Shown: positions 1 through 7,113 of the stretch, in pieces
Position numbering within the stretch: position 1 is the stretch's first letter
How the letters are laid out: each line of letters starts with the position of its first letter
Origin: Candidatus Multiplicimicrobium inquinatum
GTDB lineage: Bacteria; Omnitrophota; Omnitrophia; Omnitrophales; Aquincolibacteriaceae
Assembly: GCA_002344825.1 (NCBI GenBank)
Contig: DDUN01000019.1
Coordinates: 1-14,277, forward strand
Direction: 5' to 3'
DNA length: 14,277 nucleotides
Position numbers and translations under genes: made by a program
Notes under the pieces: generated by a model
What the model was told of the DNA's origin: nothing
Databases searched by the model: none
The model's input: the letters and a program-made list of their open reading frames with translations, nothing else

Positions 1-484
1 TGCGTTATTTCCACTTTTGTCGAAGTATGAAAACTTAAAGGCGTTAATCGTGGGAGAGGGACGCGAAAAAGAGTTGTTAATGCAAAAAGTGAATGCCGCC
101 GGAATGGAAAAACGCATTATTTTCGCCGGACGCCTGGATGATGTTTCGGAAGCATTGGCGGTAAGTGATGTTTTTGTTCATCCCGCCCGTTGGGTTGAAG
201 CCTTTGGTTTAAGCATTGTTGAGGCGATGAGCGCGGGATTGCCCGTCTTGATGACGCGGCATTGGGCTCTTTTTGATCTTCTTCAGGATCAGGAATGCTG
301 TGTTTTTGTGGAAAAGGGGAATGTTGGACAAATTAAAGACGCGATTGAAAGTTGGTTAAGAGACCCTGCCGGCGTAAAAAAAATGGGAAATGCAGCTCAG
401 GCGACCGCTAAGAAATTTTTTGACAGTGAGGTTATGTCAGCGCGTATTTCGCAGATTTACCGTGATGCTTTATCAAAGCGCTGA
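1..484 (+). CDS. GT4-type glycosyltransferase, C-terminal part (5' end outside window)
   Basis: This is the C-terminal, nucleotide-sugar-binding half of a GT-B fold glycosyltransferase of the GT4 (RfaB/PimA-like) kind. The open frame runs unbroken to the left edge, so the gene begins upstream; a TTG at 17 is only an internal leucine codon. Visible hallmarks are the GEGREKELL strand-helix typical of the second Rossmann domain, the ALAVSDVFVHPAR segment, and the E-x7-E signature in EAFGLSIVEAMSAGLPV, whose glutamates contact the donor sugar nucleotide in this family. The C-terminal helix that crosses back to the N-domain follows, and the protein stops at TGA 482-484. Donor and acceptor cannot be told from this fragment. 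Such enzymes usually build lipopolysaccharide, capsule or glycolipids on the cytoplasmic face of the membrane. It is separated from gap by a promoter region, so it probably belongs to a different upstream unit. Family assignment is firm; substrate is unknown. Confidence 0.9.
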   Translation, partial: ALFPLLSKYENLKALIVGEGREKELLMQKVNAAGMEKRIIFAGRLDDVSEALAVSDVFVHPARWVEAFGLSIVEAMSAGLPVLMTRHWALFDLLQDQECCVFVEKGNVGQIKDAIESWLRDPAGVKKMGNAAQATAKKFFDSEVMSARISQIYRDALSKR

Positions 485-536
485 TCCGTGTCTTTTTAAA
501 TCGGCTTAAATCATTTTTAAAGATCTTTTTAAGCTC

Positions 537-564
537 TTGACACCCCTTTATTGGGGTCTATAAT
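537..564 (+). promoter_or_regulatory. Consensus sigma-70-type promoter for the gap operon
   Basis: A perfect TTGACA -35 box (537-542) and a perfect TATAAT -10 box (559-564) are separated by 16 bases. This predicts a transcript start near 571 and a leader of roughly 44 bases before the gap ATG at 615, which has a clear GGAGG ribosome site at about 607-611. Upstream, TTAA steps at 496, 506, 517 and 529 recur at 10-12 base intervals in AT-rich DNA, which fits an UP element or curved DNA. The spacer itself holds a small inverted repeat, ACCCC (542-546) and GGGGT (553-557), that could be an operator. The promoter boxes are seen directly; the regulatory reading is inference. Confidence 0.85.
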
Positions 565-614
565 TTCACCTTCGTTTTTCGAAATTATCTTTTCAAAATG
601 TATTTGGAGGTTTT

Positions 615-1712
615 ATGGCAATTCGTGTTGGAATTAACGGTTTTGGACGTATCGGACGCATGGTATTTCAGGCCATCTGCGATCAGGGATTGTTGGGCAA
701 AGAAATCGACGTTGTTGCCGTTGTAGATATTTCGACCGATGCGGATTACTTCTCGTATCAGATGAAATATGACTCCGTTCACGGTCACTTCAAACATACT
801 GTCGCAACGGAAAAAAGTTCTCCGTCGCTTGCTGAAGCTGATATTTTGGTTGTCAATGGCCATAAAATTAAATGTGTCATGGCAACCCGCACTCCCGATC
901 AATTACCGTGGAAGGCTTTGGGCGTGGATTATGTGATTGAATCCACCGGTCTTTTCACAGAATCTGAAAAAGCGCAAGGTCATATCACCGCCGGCGCAAA
1001 AAAAGTTATTATCAGCGCTCCCGCTAAAGGTGAAGTGAAAACGCTTGTCATCGGCGTAAACGAAACCGAATATGATTCAGCGAAACATAATATTGTTTCG
1101 AATGCATCATGCACCACTAATTGCTTGGCGCCGCTTGTTCATGTGCTTTTAAAAGAAGGAGTTGGTGTCGAGAACGGTTTGATGACCACCATTCACGCGT
1201 ATACCGCCACACAGAAGACCGTGGACGGTCCTTCGAAGAAAGATTGGCGCGGCGGACGTGCGGCAGCGATGAACATCATTCCTTCGACAACCGGTGCCGC
1301 AAAGGCGGTGGGTGAAGTTCTTCCCGCAGTAAAAGGGAAGTTGACCGGTATGTCTTTTCGCGTTCCGACCCCTGACGTTTCAGTTGTGGATTTAACTTTC
1401 CGCTCGACACGCGACACCTCCATTGAGGAAATTGATTCACTTCTCAAAAGTGCTTCCAAGAGCTACTTAAAGGGGATTCTAGGTGTTACGGATGAAGAGC
1501 TTGTTTCTTCCGATTTTATCCATGACCAGCGTTCATCCATTTATGACTCGTTGGCAACACTTCAGAATAACTTGAAAGGTGAGAAGCGCTTTTTTAAGCT
1601 GGTTTCTTGGTATGACAATGAATGGGGTTATTCCAACCGTGTGGTTGACCTTGTTCGTTATATTGCCAAAAAAGACGGCGTATCTTCGGCGCAATTGGTC
1701 GGATCCAAATAA
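615..1712 (+). CDS. gap: Glyceraldehyde-3-phosphate dehydrogenase, NAD-dependent, long glycosomal-like type
   Basis: This enzyme oxidises glyceraldehyde 3-phosphate to 1,3-bisphosphoglycerate with NAD+ and phosphate in the cytoplasm. The N-terminal NAD-binding motif INGFGRIGR is at residues 7-15. Asp38 after the second strand (VVDIS) indicates NAD rather than NADP preference. The catalytic cysteine is Cys166 in SNASCTTNC and the partner histidine is His194 in TTIHAYTATQ. The phosphate-site region RGGRAAAMNIIPSTTGAAKA and the C-terminal SWYDNEWGYS motif are intact. At 365 residues it is longer than common bacterial GapA (about 330-340). From memory, the extra segments (residues 17-62 with QMKYDSVHG, and the DFIHDQRSSIYDS and ATLQNNL stretches) match kinetoplastid glycosomal GAPDH, whose catalytic residues in Trypanosoma cruzi are also numbered Cys166 and His194. 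The ATG at 615 follows GGAGG and preserves the motif spacing. It is the first gene of an operon with pgk, 25 bases downstream. Function is near certain. Confidence 0.98.
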   Translation: MAIRVGINGFGRIGRMVFQAICDQGLLGKEIDVVAVVDISTDADYFSYQMKYDSVHGHFKHTVATEKSSPSLAEADILVVNGHKIKCVMATRTPDQLPWKALGVDYVIESTGLFTESEKAQGHITAGAKKVIISAPAKGEVKTLVIGVNETEYDSAKHNIVSNASCTTNCLAPLVHVLLKEGVGVENGLMTTIHAYTATQKTVDGPSKKDWRGGRAAAMNIIPSTTGAAKAVGEVLPAVKGKLTGMSFRVPTPDVSVVDLTFRSTRDTSIEEIDSLLKSASKSYLKGILGVTDEELVSSDFIHDQRSSIYDSLATLQNNLKGEKRFFKLVSWYDNEWGYSNRVVDLVRYIAKKDGVSSAQLVGSK

Positions 1713-1737
1713 CTAACGGCTTAACTTTTAAGGCTGA

Positions 1738-3036
1738 ATGATGCAAAAAAAGACGATCCGCGATATCTCAGTTTCCGGTAAACGCGTATTAATGCGTGTC
1801 GACTTCAACGTTCCGATGAAAGACGGCGTTGTTCAGGATGACACACGCATTCGTGCGGCGCTGCCGTCGATTAAATATGTGCTGGATCAAGGTGCCAAAA
1901 GCTTGGTGCTGATGTCGCATCTCGGTGATCCAAAAAAGGACGCTGCGAAAGCCAAAGAAAAAGCTGAAAAAGCAGGAAAGCCTTTTGATGAGAAAAGCTA
2001 TTTAGATGGCAAGCATCGTATGGCTCCCGTAGCGGCTTATTTAGCAAAGCTTCTTGGCAAAGATGTTAAGCTGGCCGCGTCCTGCATGACGGTTGAAACT
2101 CTTGCATTAGTTAACTCACTTCCGGCTGGCGGAATTGTAATGCTTGAAAATACCCGCTTCCATAAAGAAGAAACCTCGAAGGAAGCCGCCGAACGCGAAA
2201 CAATGGCAAAAGCTTTGGCGCAATACGGTGATATTTACGTGAATGACGCTTTTGGAACGGCTCATCGTGCTCATGCGTCAACCGAGACGGTTGCGCGCTA
2301 TTTGCCCGCGGTGGCCGGTTTTTTAATGGAAAAAGAATTGGAATATCTCGAAGGTAAAATCGCCAAGAATCCGGCGCATCCTTATGTCGCGATTGTGGGC
2401 GGCGCTAAGATTTCTTCCAAATTGGCGGTGCTTGAGAGTTTGCTCAGCAAAGTGGACAAGCTCATTATCGGCGGCGGTATGGCTTACACTTTCTACAAGG
2501 CAAAGGGTTTTCCCGTCGGAACTTCATTGATTGAAGAGGATATGGTTCCCGTTGCCCGCAAAATTCTAAAGCGCGCGTATGAAACTCATGTGAATGTTTA
2601 TTTGCCGATTGATAATCTTGTTACTAAAGATTTTGCGCCGGACGCGCCGTCACGCATTGCGGTGCGCGGTGCGATTCAGCACGATGAAATGGGTATGGAT
2701 ATCGGTCCGGGAAGCATTGAAATGTTCCGCGTCGCGATTAATGGAGCTAAAACTGTTTTTTGGAACGGGCCGCTCGGTGTTTTTGAATTTCCTAATTTTG
2801 CCAAGGGAACTTTGGCGATTGCCGAAGCCGTCTCTGAGTTGCCGGATTGCATTACGGTGATTGGCGGAGGAGATTCTGTGTCCGCAGTGAATAAGGCCGG
2901 AGTTGCCGATAAAATGTCGCATATTTCAACGGGCGGCGGCGCTTCGCTTGAGCTGGTTGAAGGAAAAGCTTTGCCTGGTGTCGCAGCGCTGTTAGATAAG
3001 GCCTCTGCGGCTTCGCCGCAACCGGCGGTTCGATAA
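1738..3036 (+). CDS. pgk: Phosphoglycerate kinase with an insertion and a repeat-derived C-terminal tail
   Basis: This enzyme transfers phosphate from 1,3-bisphosphoglycerate to ADP, making ATP and 3-phosphoglycerate. Family motifs are present: RVDFNVP (20-26), the DDTRIRAALP substrate segment (34-43), LENTRF with Arg140, NDAFGTAHR with Arg177, GGAKISSKL, GGGMAYTF, and the nucleotide-side GGGDS and ISTGGGASLELVEG motifs. Two points are odd. The usual HLGRP motif reads HLGDP, with Asp64 where a 3-phosphoglycerate-contacting Arg is expected. It is followed by a Lys/Ala/Glu-rich insertion at about 66-95, giving 432 residues against about 390-400 for short bacterial forms. The normal family end (GVAALLDK) is reached at residue 421, and the last 11 residues, ASAASPQPAVR, are encoded by a hairpin repeat. 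Two adjacent ATG codons (1738, 1741) exist; AAGG at 1730-1733 suits the second slightly better. It lies in the gap operon. Confidence 0.97.
   Translation: MMQKKTIRDISVSGKRVLMRVDFNVPMKDGVVQDDTRIRAALPSIKYVLDQGAKSLVLMSHLGDPKKDAAKAKEKAEKAGKPFDEKSYLDGKHRMAPVAAYLAKLLGKDVKLAASCMTVETLALVNSLPAGGIVMLENTRFHKEETSKEAAERETMAKALAQYGDIYVNDAFGTAHRAHASTETVARYLPAVAGFLMEKELEYLEGKIAKNPAHPYVAIVGGAKISSKLAVLESLLSKVDKLIIGGGMAYTFYKAKGFPVGTSLIEEDMVPVARKILKRAYETHVNVYLPIDNLVTKDFAPDAPSRIAVRGAIQHDEMGMDIGPGSIEMFRVAINGAKTVFWNGPLGVFEFPNFAKGTLAIAEAVSELPDCITVIGGGDSVSAVNKAGVADKMSHISTGGGASLELVEGKALPGVAALLDKASAASPQPAVR
3001..3026 (+). repeat. Hairpin repeat copy 1 (inside the 3' end of pgk)
   Basis: Inner stem arms TGCGGC (3006-3011) and GCCGCA (3015-3020) enclose a three-base loop TTC. 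An outer GCC/GGC pairing (3001-3003 with 3024-3026) is separated from the inner stem by TC on the left and ACC on the right. The copy lies in frame at the end of pgk, beginning exactly where the usual PGK sequence ends, and encodes most of the tail. Confidence 0.8.
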
Positions 3037-3043
3037 CTAGGAC

Positions 3044-3069
3044 GCCTCTGGGTCTTTGACTCAACCGGC
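3044..3069 (+). repeat. Hairpin repeat copy 2 (pgk-tpiA gap)
   Basis: The layout matches copy 1, 43 bases further on and just after the pgk stop. Outer arms are GCC (3044-3046) and GGC (3067-3069), with TC and ACC as the internal loop. Inner arms are TGGGTC (3049-3054) and GACTCA (3058-3063) around TTT. One inner pair is G-T; the other changed bases are compensated relative to copy 1. Confidence 0.8.
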
Positions 3070-3107
3070 AACTTTAAACAATAAAAAGTACGTTTAGGAA
3101 GAAACAA

Positions 3108-3890
3108 ATGAAAAAGCCATTGATTGCCGGAAACTGGAAAATGTACATGAATTGCGCGGAAGCCACTCAGCTTGTCCGAACAATTAAAGCGGGGGTTTAT
3201 AAGTTTCATGATGTGATTACGGTAGTTTGTCCGCCGTTCACAGCGCTTTCCACGGTTGCGGATGAATTAAAAGATTCTGAAATTGGTTTAGGCGCGCAGA
3301 ATATGCACTATGAAACAGAAGGTGCTTATACCGGTGAAATTTCACCGCCGATGCTCAAAGAGATTGGCTGCCGTTATGTTATCTTGGGACACTCGGAACG
3401 CCGCACTTATTTTAAAGAAACGGACGCGTTGATTCAGAAAAAACTTAAAACAGCTTTGAAGTACAGCTTGTTGCCGATTGTTTGTGTTGGAGAAACTTTG
3501 CAGGAACGTGAATCAGGGAAGCATTGGGAAGTTGTTGCGAAGCAAATGAATGATTCATTGGCTGATATTTCTTCCGATGAAATCCTGAAAGTCGTGATTG
3601 CTTATGAGCCTGTATGGGCCATCGGGACCGGTAAAACAGCTTCACCCGAGCAGGCAGAAGAGATGCATGCTTTTATTCGTGGAATTCTGAGTGAAAAGTT
3701 TGGCGAAGATGTTGCCAATAAGCTTTACGTGCTTTATGGCGGCAGTGTTAAGCCTGATAATATTGAATCCTTAATTGAAAAACCAAATGTCGACGGAGCG
3801 TTGGTCGGCGGTGCGTCGCTGAAGGCGGATTCATTCGCCCAGCTTGTTGCCGCTTGTGCCGCCTCGTCAAAAGCAGGGAGCCCGTCATGA
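3108..3890 (+). CDS. tpiA: Triosephosphate isomerase
   Basis: This cytoplasmic TIM-barrel enzyme interconverts dihydroxyacetone phosphate and glyceraldehyde 3-phosphate, feeding the substrate of the gap product two genes upstream. All catalytic residues are visible: Asn9 and Lys11 in AGNWKM, His95 in ILGHSERR, and Glu167 in AYEPVWAIGTG, the last lying just before the mobile loop 6. The phosphate-binding YGGSVKPDN and GALVGGASL segments close the barrel. At 260 residues it is slightly longer than the usual 250 because of a short Ala/Ser-rich tail (AACAASSKAGSPS). The ATG at 3108 is preceded by AGGAAG (3096-3101) at good spacing. The gene ends in ATGA, where its TGA overlaps the ATG of secG, which suggests translational coupling. 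It belongs to the gap-pgk-tpiA-secG unit. The identification is firm. Confidence 0.98.
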   Translation: MKKPLIAGNWKMYMNCAEATQLVRTIKAGVYKFHDVITVVCPPFTALSTVADELKDSEIGLGAQNMHYETEGAYTGEISPPMLKEIGCRYVILGHSERRTYFKETDALIQKKLKTALKYSLLPIVCVGETLQERESGKHWEVVAKQMNDSLADISSDEILKVVIAYEPVWAIGTGKTASPEQAEEMHAFIRGILSEKFGEDVANKLYVLYGGSVKPDNIESLIEKPNVDGALVGGASLKADSFAQLVAACAASSKAGSPS

Positions 3891-4354
3891 TTTTGTTTGT
3901 TAGCATTGTGCACGTGATTGTTTGTCTTTTGTTGCTCGGAATTATTTTGCTTCAGCCCGGAAAAGGAATGGGGCTTTCAAGCGCGGCATTCGGCGGCACG
4001 GACGCGCAGTCCGTGTTCGGCACAAAAACCGCGGACGTGTTAACTAAGGCAACTACGGTAGCCGCAGTTTTGTTTATCGTCACTTGCATTACTTTGAGCG
4101 CGATGACGGCAAATAAATCACGCTCGCTTTACTCCAAGTTCCAGAATCAGGCGCCGATCACGATGGAGCAGATTCAAAAGGCTGTTAAAGAAGCCGAAGA
4201 AAAAGCTGCGACACAGTCAACAGCGGCTGTTGCTCAGGCGGAAACAACCGCAACTTCCGCAGCTGCGGAAGTTCAGGCTGTTGTGGATCAAGCGGCCGGA
4301 CAAGCGGCGGAAGCCGTCGAGGCCACTCCTGTGGAGGCGAAGCCTGCTGCGTAA
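3887..4354 (+). CDS. secG: Preprotein translocase subunit SecG with a long Ala/Glu-rich tail
   Basis: SecG is the small subunit of the SecYEG channel and assists SecA-driven protein export across the inner membrane. Two hydrophobic segments (about residues 2-22 and 53-73) flank the family signature LLQPGKGMG...AFGG...SVFG at 21-45. The ATG at 3887 is chosen over an in-frame GTG or other alternative further left because AGGGAG (3875-3880) lies six bases ahead and the first membrane segment begins there; this gives 155 residues and a four-base overlap with tpiA. After the second membrane span the protein continues for about 80 residues of low-complexity Ala, Glu, Gln, Thr and Val, which is long for SecG and likely disordered or coiled. 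The tpiA-secG pairing is common in bacteria. A perfect palindrome lies within the tail region. Function is confident; the role of the tail is unknown. Confidence 0.95.
   Translation: MILFVSIVHVIVCLLLLGIILLQPGKGMGLSSAAFGGTDAQSVFGTKTADVLTKATTVAAVLFIVTCITLSAMTANKSRSLYSKFQNQAPITMEQIQKAVKEAEEKAATQSTAAVAQAETTATSAAAEVQAVVDQAAGQAAEAVEATPVEAKPAA
4252..4273. repeat. Perfect 22-base palindrome inside secG
   Basis: The 11-base arm AACTTCCGCAG (4252-4262) is followed with no spacer by its exact reverse complement (4263-4273). It falls in the Ala-rich tail of secG, where it encodes part of a T-S-A-A-A-E-V stretch. An 11-base perfect arm is not expected by chance in a window of this size. Its function, if any, is unknown; it could form an mRNA hairpin or be a protein-binding site. 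Confidence 0.7.
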
Positions 4355-4362
4355 ATATAATT

Positions 4363-4387
4363 CCAAGGGTGTTTGCCTTGGTTTTTT
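4363..4387 (+). terminator. Intrinsic terminator after secG, touching the recG start
   Basis: Arms CCAAGG (4363-4368) and CCTTGG (4376-4381) form a six-pair stem with a seven-base loop, followed at once by six T residues (4382-4387). It lies eight bases past the secG stop, so it would end the gap-pgk-tpiA-secG transcript. The U tract ends on the base before the recG ATG at 4388. The stem is short, so readthrough is likely. Confidence 0.7.
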
Positions 4388-6475
4388 ATGGCAGGGTTGA
4401 TTCGTAAGAGCGTTACTTCGGAGACTTCTCGAGATTCTATTCCTATTATTCCTGCCTGTGATTTGAGGTATGTGCGGGGCATTGGTCCCAAGCGCGCTGA
4501 GATGTTGGCGAAGCTTCAAATCCGCACTATCCATGACCTTCTGTATCATTTTCCTTCTCGGTATGAAGACCGAACGCTTTTTTCAAAAATAAAAGATCTT
4601 CAACCGGGGCAAACGGTATCGGTAGAGGTTGAAATTATTTCAGCCCGCCTTAAACCGATTCCGCGCATGCCTATGGTTGAAATGACGGCCGGCGATGACA
4701 CCGGATTAATTAGTGTGGTTTGGCATCGGCAAACTTATTTATTAAAGCAGTTATTGCCTGAAAAGCTTGCCATTCTTTACGGGAAGGTGGAAAAAGACGG
4801 AGCGAAAATAAAAATTTCTAACCCCGAAATTGAGTTTGTTGATTCCGCCGCCCCTGGTATTCACACGGGACGTATTGTTCCGGTTTATGGGCTCACCGAA
4901 GGATTGCATCAGAAAAGCCTACGCGCGTTGATCTACGGTCTGACTCAATCCGAAAAGATAGGGGAGCTCATTGATCATTTACCGGAGAGCATCCGAAAGA
5001 GCGAGTCTTTTGTTTCTTTGCGTGACGCGATTCGTGGCATTCATTTTCCGGAATCTGAACCGCACCTCGAGTCTTCAAAACGTCGATTGATTTTTGACGA
5101 GTTTTTTTCGTTTCAATTATCGCTCCAGTCTCAAATTCGAAAGAATCATATGCGGCAGGATGGCGTTGCTGCCAACGCTGCAAGTGGCACTCTCGAAGAT
5201 TATGCCGCCTCTCTTCCTTATGAGTTGACTGAGGATCAGCATCGGGCAATGACCGAAATTGAAGTTGATTGCCGGGGGATTCGGCCTATGAATCGTCTTC
5301 TGCAGGGTGATGTCGGGTCGGGAAAGACAGCGGTAGCGGCCTTTGGTTTTTTGTTGATGAAAAGGTCCGGATTGCAAAGCGCATTCTTGGTTCCGACTGA
5401 AATTTTAGCGGAACAGCATTATCAAACCCTCAAGAAATTATTGGCACCCTTTAAGCTTGAAATTGCACTTTTAACAAAAAGCACGGAAAAGAAACGCCGT
5501 GAAAGACTGCTGGCGGAGCTGCGGCAAGGCAAGGTGGACTTGGTCGTCGGAACACACGCGCTTTTGCAAGATGAAGTTGATTTTAAAAAGCTAGGGCTTG
5601 TTGTCGTTGATGAACAACATAAGTTTGGCGTGGTTCAGCGCAGCCGTCTTTTGGAGCGAAAGCCCGTGCCGCATTGTCTGGTGATGACAGCGACACCGAT
5701 TCCTCGCTCTTTGGCTTTGGCTGTTTATGCCGACGCGGATTTCAGCACCATTCGTCAATTGCCGAAGGGAAGGCAGCCGATTTCAACTTATTGGATTAGC
5801 CGTCAAAAACAGCCTGAGGTTTGGGAGCATATTAAGTTGAATCTAAAAAAAGGACGCCAGGCTTACGTGGTGTTTCCGATTATTGAGGAATCATCGAAAG
5901 CGGATCTAAAAGCAGCCGAGACGGAGTTTAAAAAGTTAAAAGGAAGCTATTTTTCAGAATTTAAACTTGCTTTGGTTCATGGAAAAACACCCCAAGAGCA
6001 GCGCGAATCATCTATGCGTCTTTTTTATGAGGGGAAGGTGGATGTTTTGGTTTCGACCACGGTGATTGAGGTTGGGGTCGATCAGCCGAATGCGACGATG
6101 ATGGTTATAGAAAACGCGGAACGTTTTGGATTGGCGCAGCTGCATCAGCTTCGCGGGCGAATCGGACGCGGGGAACATGCCTCCGAATGTTTTTTATTTG
6201 GTGAACCAACAACGGATGAAGGGAAGTTGAGGCTCCGCCTTCTGACCAAAACCCAGGACGGATTTCAAATTGCGGAGGAGGATTTAAATTTACGCGGGCC
6301 GGGCGACTTGTGGGGCGAGCGGCAATCCGGTATTCCGCACTTTAAATTAGCGCACCCGATTTGGAATTTGGATCTTTTGCAGCGCGCTAAAGAGTTAGCG
6401 GCTGCCGTGGTCAAAGAAAGCGCGGAGCAGATTTGGATTAAAAAATATCTCGCTGAAAGACTGCGAAATTATTAG
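4388..6475 (+). CDS. recG: ATP-dependent DNA helicase RecG
   Basis: RecG is a superfamily 2 helicase that remodels stalled replication forks and branch-migrates Holliday junctions. The N-terminal wedge/OB region starts at LRYVRGIGPKRAEML and includes HFPSRYEDR. The helicase core shows Walker A GDVGSGKT (307-314), motif II DEQH (408-411, in DEQHKFGV), motif III TATPIPRS (434-441), motif VI RGRIGRGEH (589-597) and the RecG-specific GERQSGIPHFKLAHP near the end. Numbering assumes the ATG at 4388 (695 residues, usual size). That ATG has no ribosome site at normal distance, since AAGGG at 4365-4369 is 18 bases away and inside the terminator stem. A TTG at 4373 in the same frame would be in the hairpin loop and only three bases after AAGGG. 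The true start is therefore uncertain, but the family is not. It follows the terminator directly and precedes rsmD by about 40 bases. Confidence 0.96.
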   Translation: MAGLIRKSVTSETSRDSIPIIPACDLRYVRGIGPKRAEMLAKLQIRTIHDLLYHFPSRYEDRTLFSKIKDLQPGQTVSVEVEIISARLKPIPRMPMVEMTAGDDTGLISVVWHRQTYLLKQLLPEKLAILYGKVEKDGAKIKISNPEIEFVDSAAPGIHTGRIVPVYGLTEGLHQKSLRALIYGLTQSEKIGELIDHLPESIRKSESFVSLRDAIRGIHFPESEPHLESSKRRLIFDEFFSFQLSLQSQIRKNHMRQDGVAANAASGTLEDYAASLPYELTEDQHRAMTEIEVDCRGIRPMNRLLQGDVGSGKTAVAAFGFLLMKRSGLQSAFLVPTEILAEQHYQTLKKLLAPFKLEIALLTKSTEKKRRERLLAELRQGKVDLVVGTHALLQDEVDFKKLGLVVVDEQHKFGVVQRSRLLERKPVPHCLVMTATPIPRSLALAVYADADFSTIRQLPKGRQPISTYWISRQKQPEVWEHIKLNLKKGRQAYVVFPIIEESSKADLKAAETEFKKLKGSYFSEFKLALVHGKTPQEQRESSMRLFYEGKVDVLVSTTVIEVGVDQPNATMMVIENAERFGLAQLHQLRGRIGRGEHASECFLFGEPTTDEGKLRLRLLTKTQDGFQIAEEDLNLRGPGDLWGERQSGIPHFKLAHPIWNLDLLQRAKELAAAVVKESAEQIWIKKYLAERLRNY

Positions 6476-6516
6476 ACTATGCGTACACTTTTGTTGTTTT
6501 AAAGCAGAAAGATATC

Positions 6517-7113
6517 ATGCGTATTATTAGCGGTAAATTTAAGTCACGAAAAATAGACTTTCCCAAGAACAAGCTAACCCGGCCCATGACGGACCGGACT
6601 AAAGAGACCCTTTTCAATATGCTGGGCAGTTTGGTGTTTGAAAAAAACATTCTCGATCTTTTTAGCGGTTCCGGATCAATTGGGCTAGAAGCTTTGAGCC
6701 GGGGGGCCCGTCATGTGACTTTTGTGGATGAGGCTATATGGGCTGTTAAGGTGATTCAGAAGAATCTTCAGACGCTGGAACTTGAGCCGCAAGCCAAGAT
6801 TATGCAAACCGATGTTTTGAAAGCGATTACTAAATTGGAGAAGCAAAATGAGCGTTTTTCTATCATTTTTGTGGACCCTCCGTTCTTCTCCGGTATGGTC
6901 AAAAAAGCGTTGATGAAGCTAGATCGTTCTGATATAGTCTTGCCCTTCGCGCAGGTCATTGTGGGCCATCCGGCCAAAGAGCCGTTGCCGGATGACCTGC
7001 AAGTTCTTAAGTGTGTGCGAACAAAGAAGATCGGGCAAGCATGTTTGTCATTTTATTTTCGCTTGGACGCCTCGGATGAGCAAACGCAGGGCTATTTATC
7101 CGGGCAGCTTTGA
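6517..7113 (+). CDS. rsmD: 16S rRNA (guanine-966-N2)-methyltransferase RsmD
   Basis: This SAM-dependent enzyme methylates N2 of G966 in 16S rRNA during small-subunit assembly. The start MRIISGKFKSRKI and the RPMTDRTKETLFNML segment are family hallmarks. The SAM-binding motif is LDLFSGSGSIGLEALSRGA (46-64). The catalytic NPPY-type motif appears as DPPF (120-123), where the family usually has DPPY; a Phe here keeps the aromatic ring that stacks on the target guanine. Length, 198 residues, is typical. The ATG at 6517 has only a weak purine-rich ribosome site (AGAAAG). Its last 38 bases overlap the start of coaD in another frame, and the rsmD-coaD pair is a widespread bacterial neighbourhood, which supports both calls. 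Confidence 0.95.
   Translation: MRIISGKFKSRKIDFPKNKLTRPMTDRTKETLFNMLGSLVFEKNILDLFSGSGSIGLEALSRGARHVTFVDEAIWAVKVIQKNLQTLELEPQAKIMQTDVLKAITKLEKQNERFSIIFVDPPFFSGMVKKALMKLDRSDIVLPFAQVIVGHPAKEPLPDDLQVLKCVRTKKIGQACLSFYFRLDASDEQTQGYLSGQL

Noticed and set aside
1217..1230. Inverted repeat GACCGT/ACGGTC in gap.
   Set aside because: Six-base arms in a conserved coding stretch are expected by chance.
1121..1315. A small plus-strand open frame inside gap in another frame.
   Set aside because: It lies wholly within conserved GAPDH coding sequence, lacks a ribosome site and shows no recognisable domain.
3332..3347. A 16-base palindrome in tpiA (arms CGGTGAAA and TTTCACCG).
   Set aside because: An 8-base arm is expected about 0.2 times in a window of this size, and it lies in conserved coding sequence.
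6491..6518. A promoter for rsmD with TTGTTG and TATCAT boxes.
   Set aside because: Both boxes are weak and the -10 would overlap the start codon. Cotranscription with recG is simpler.
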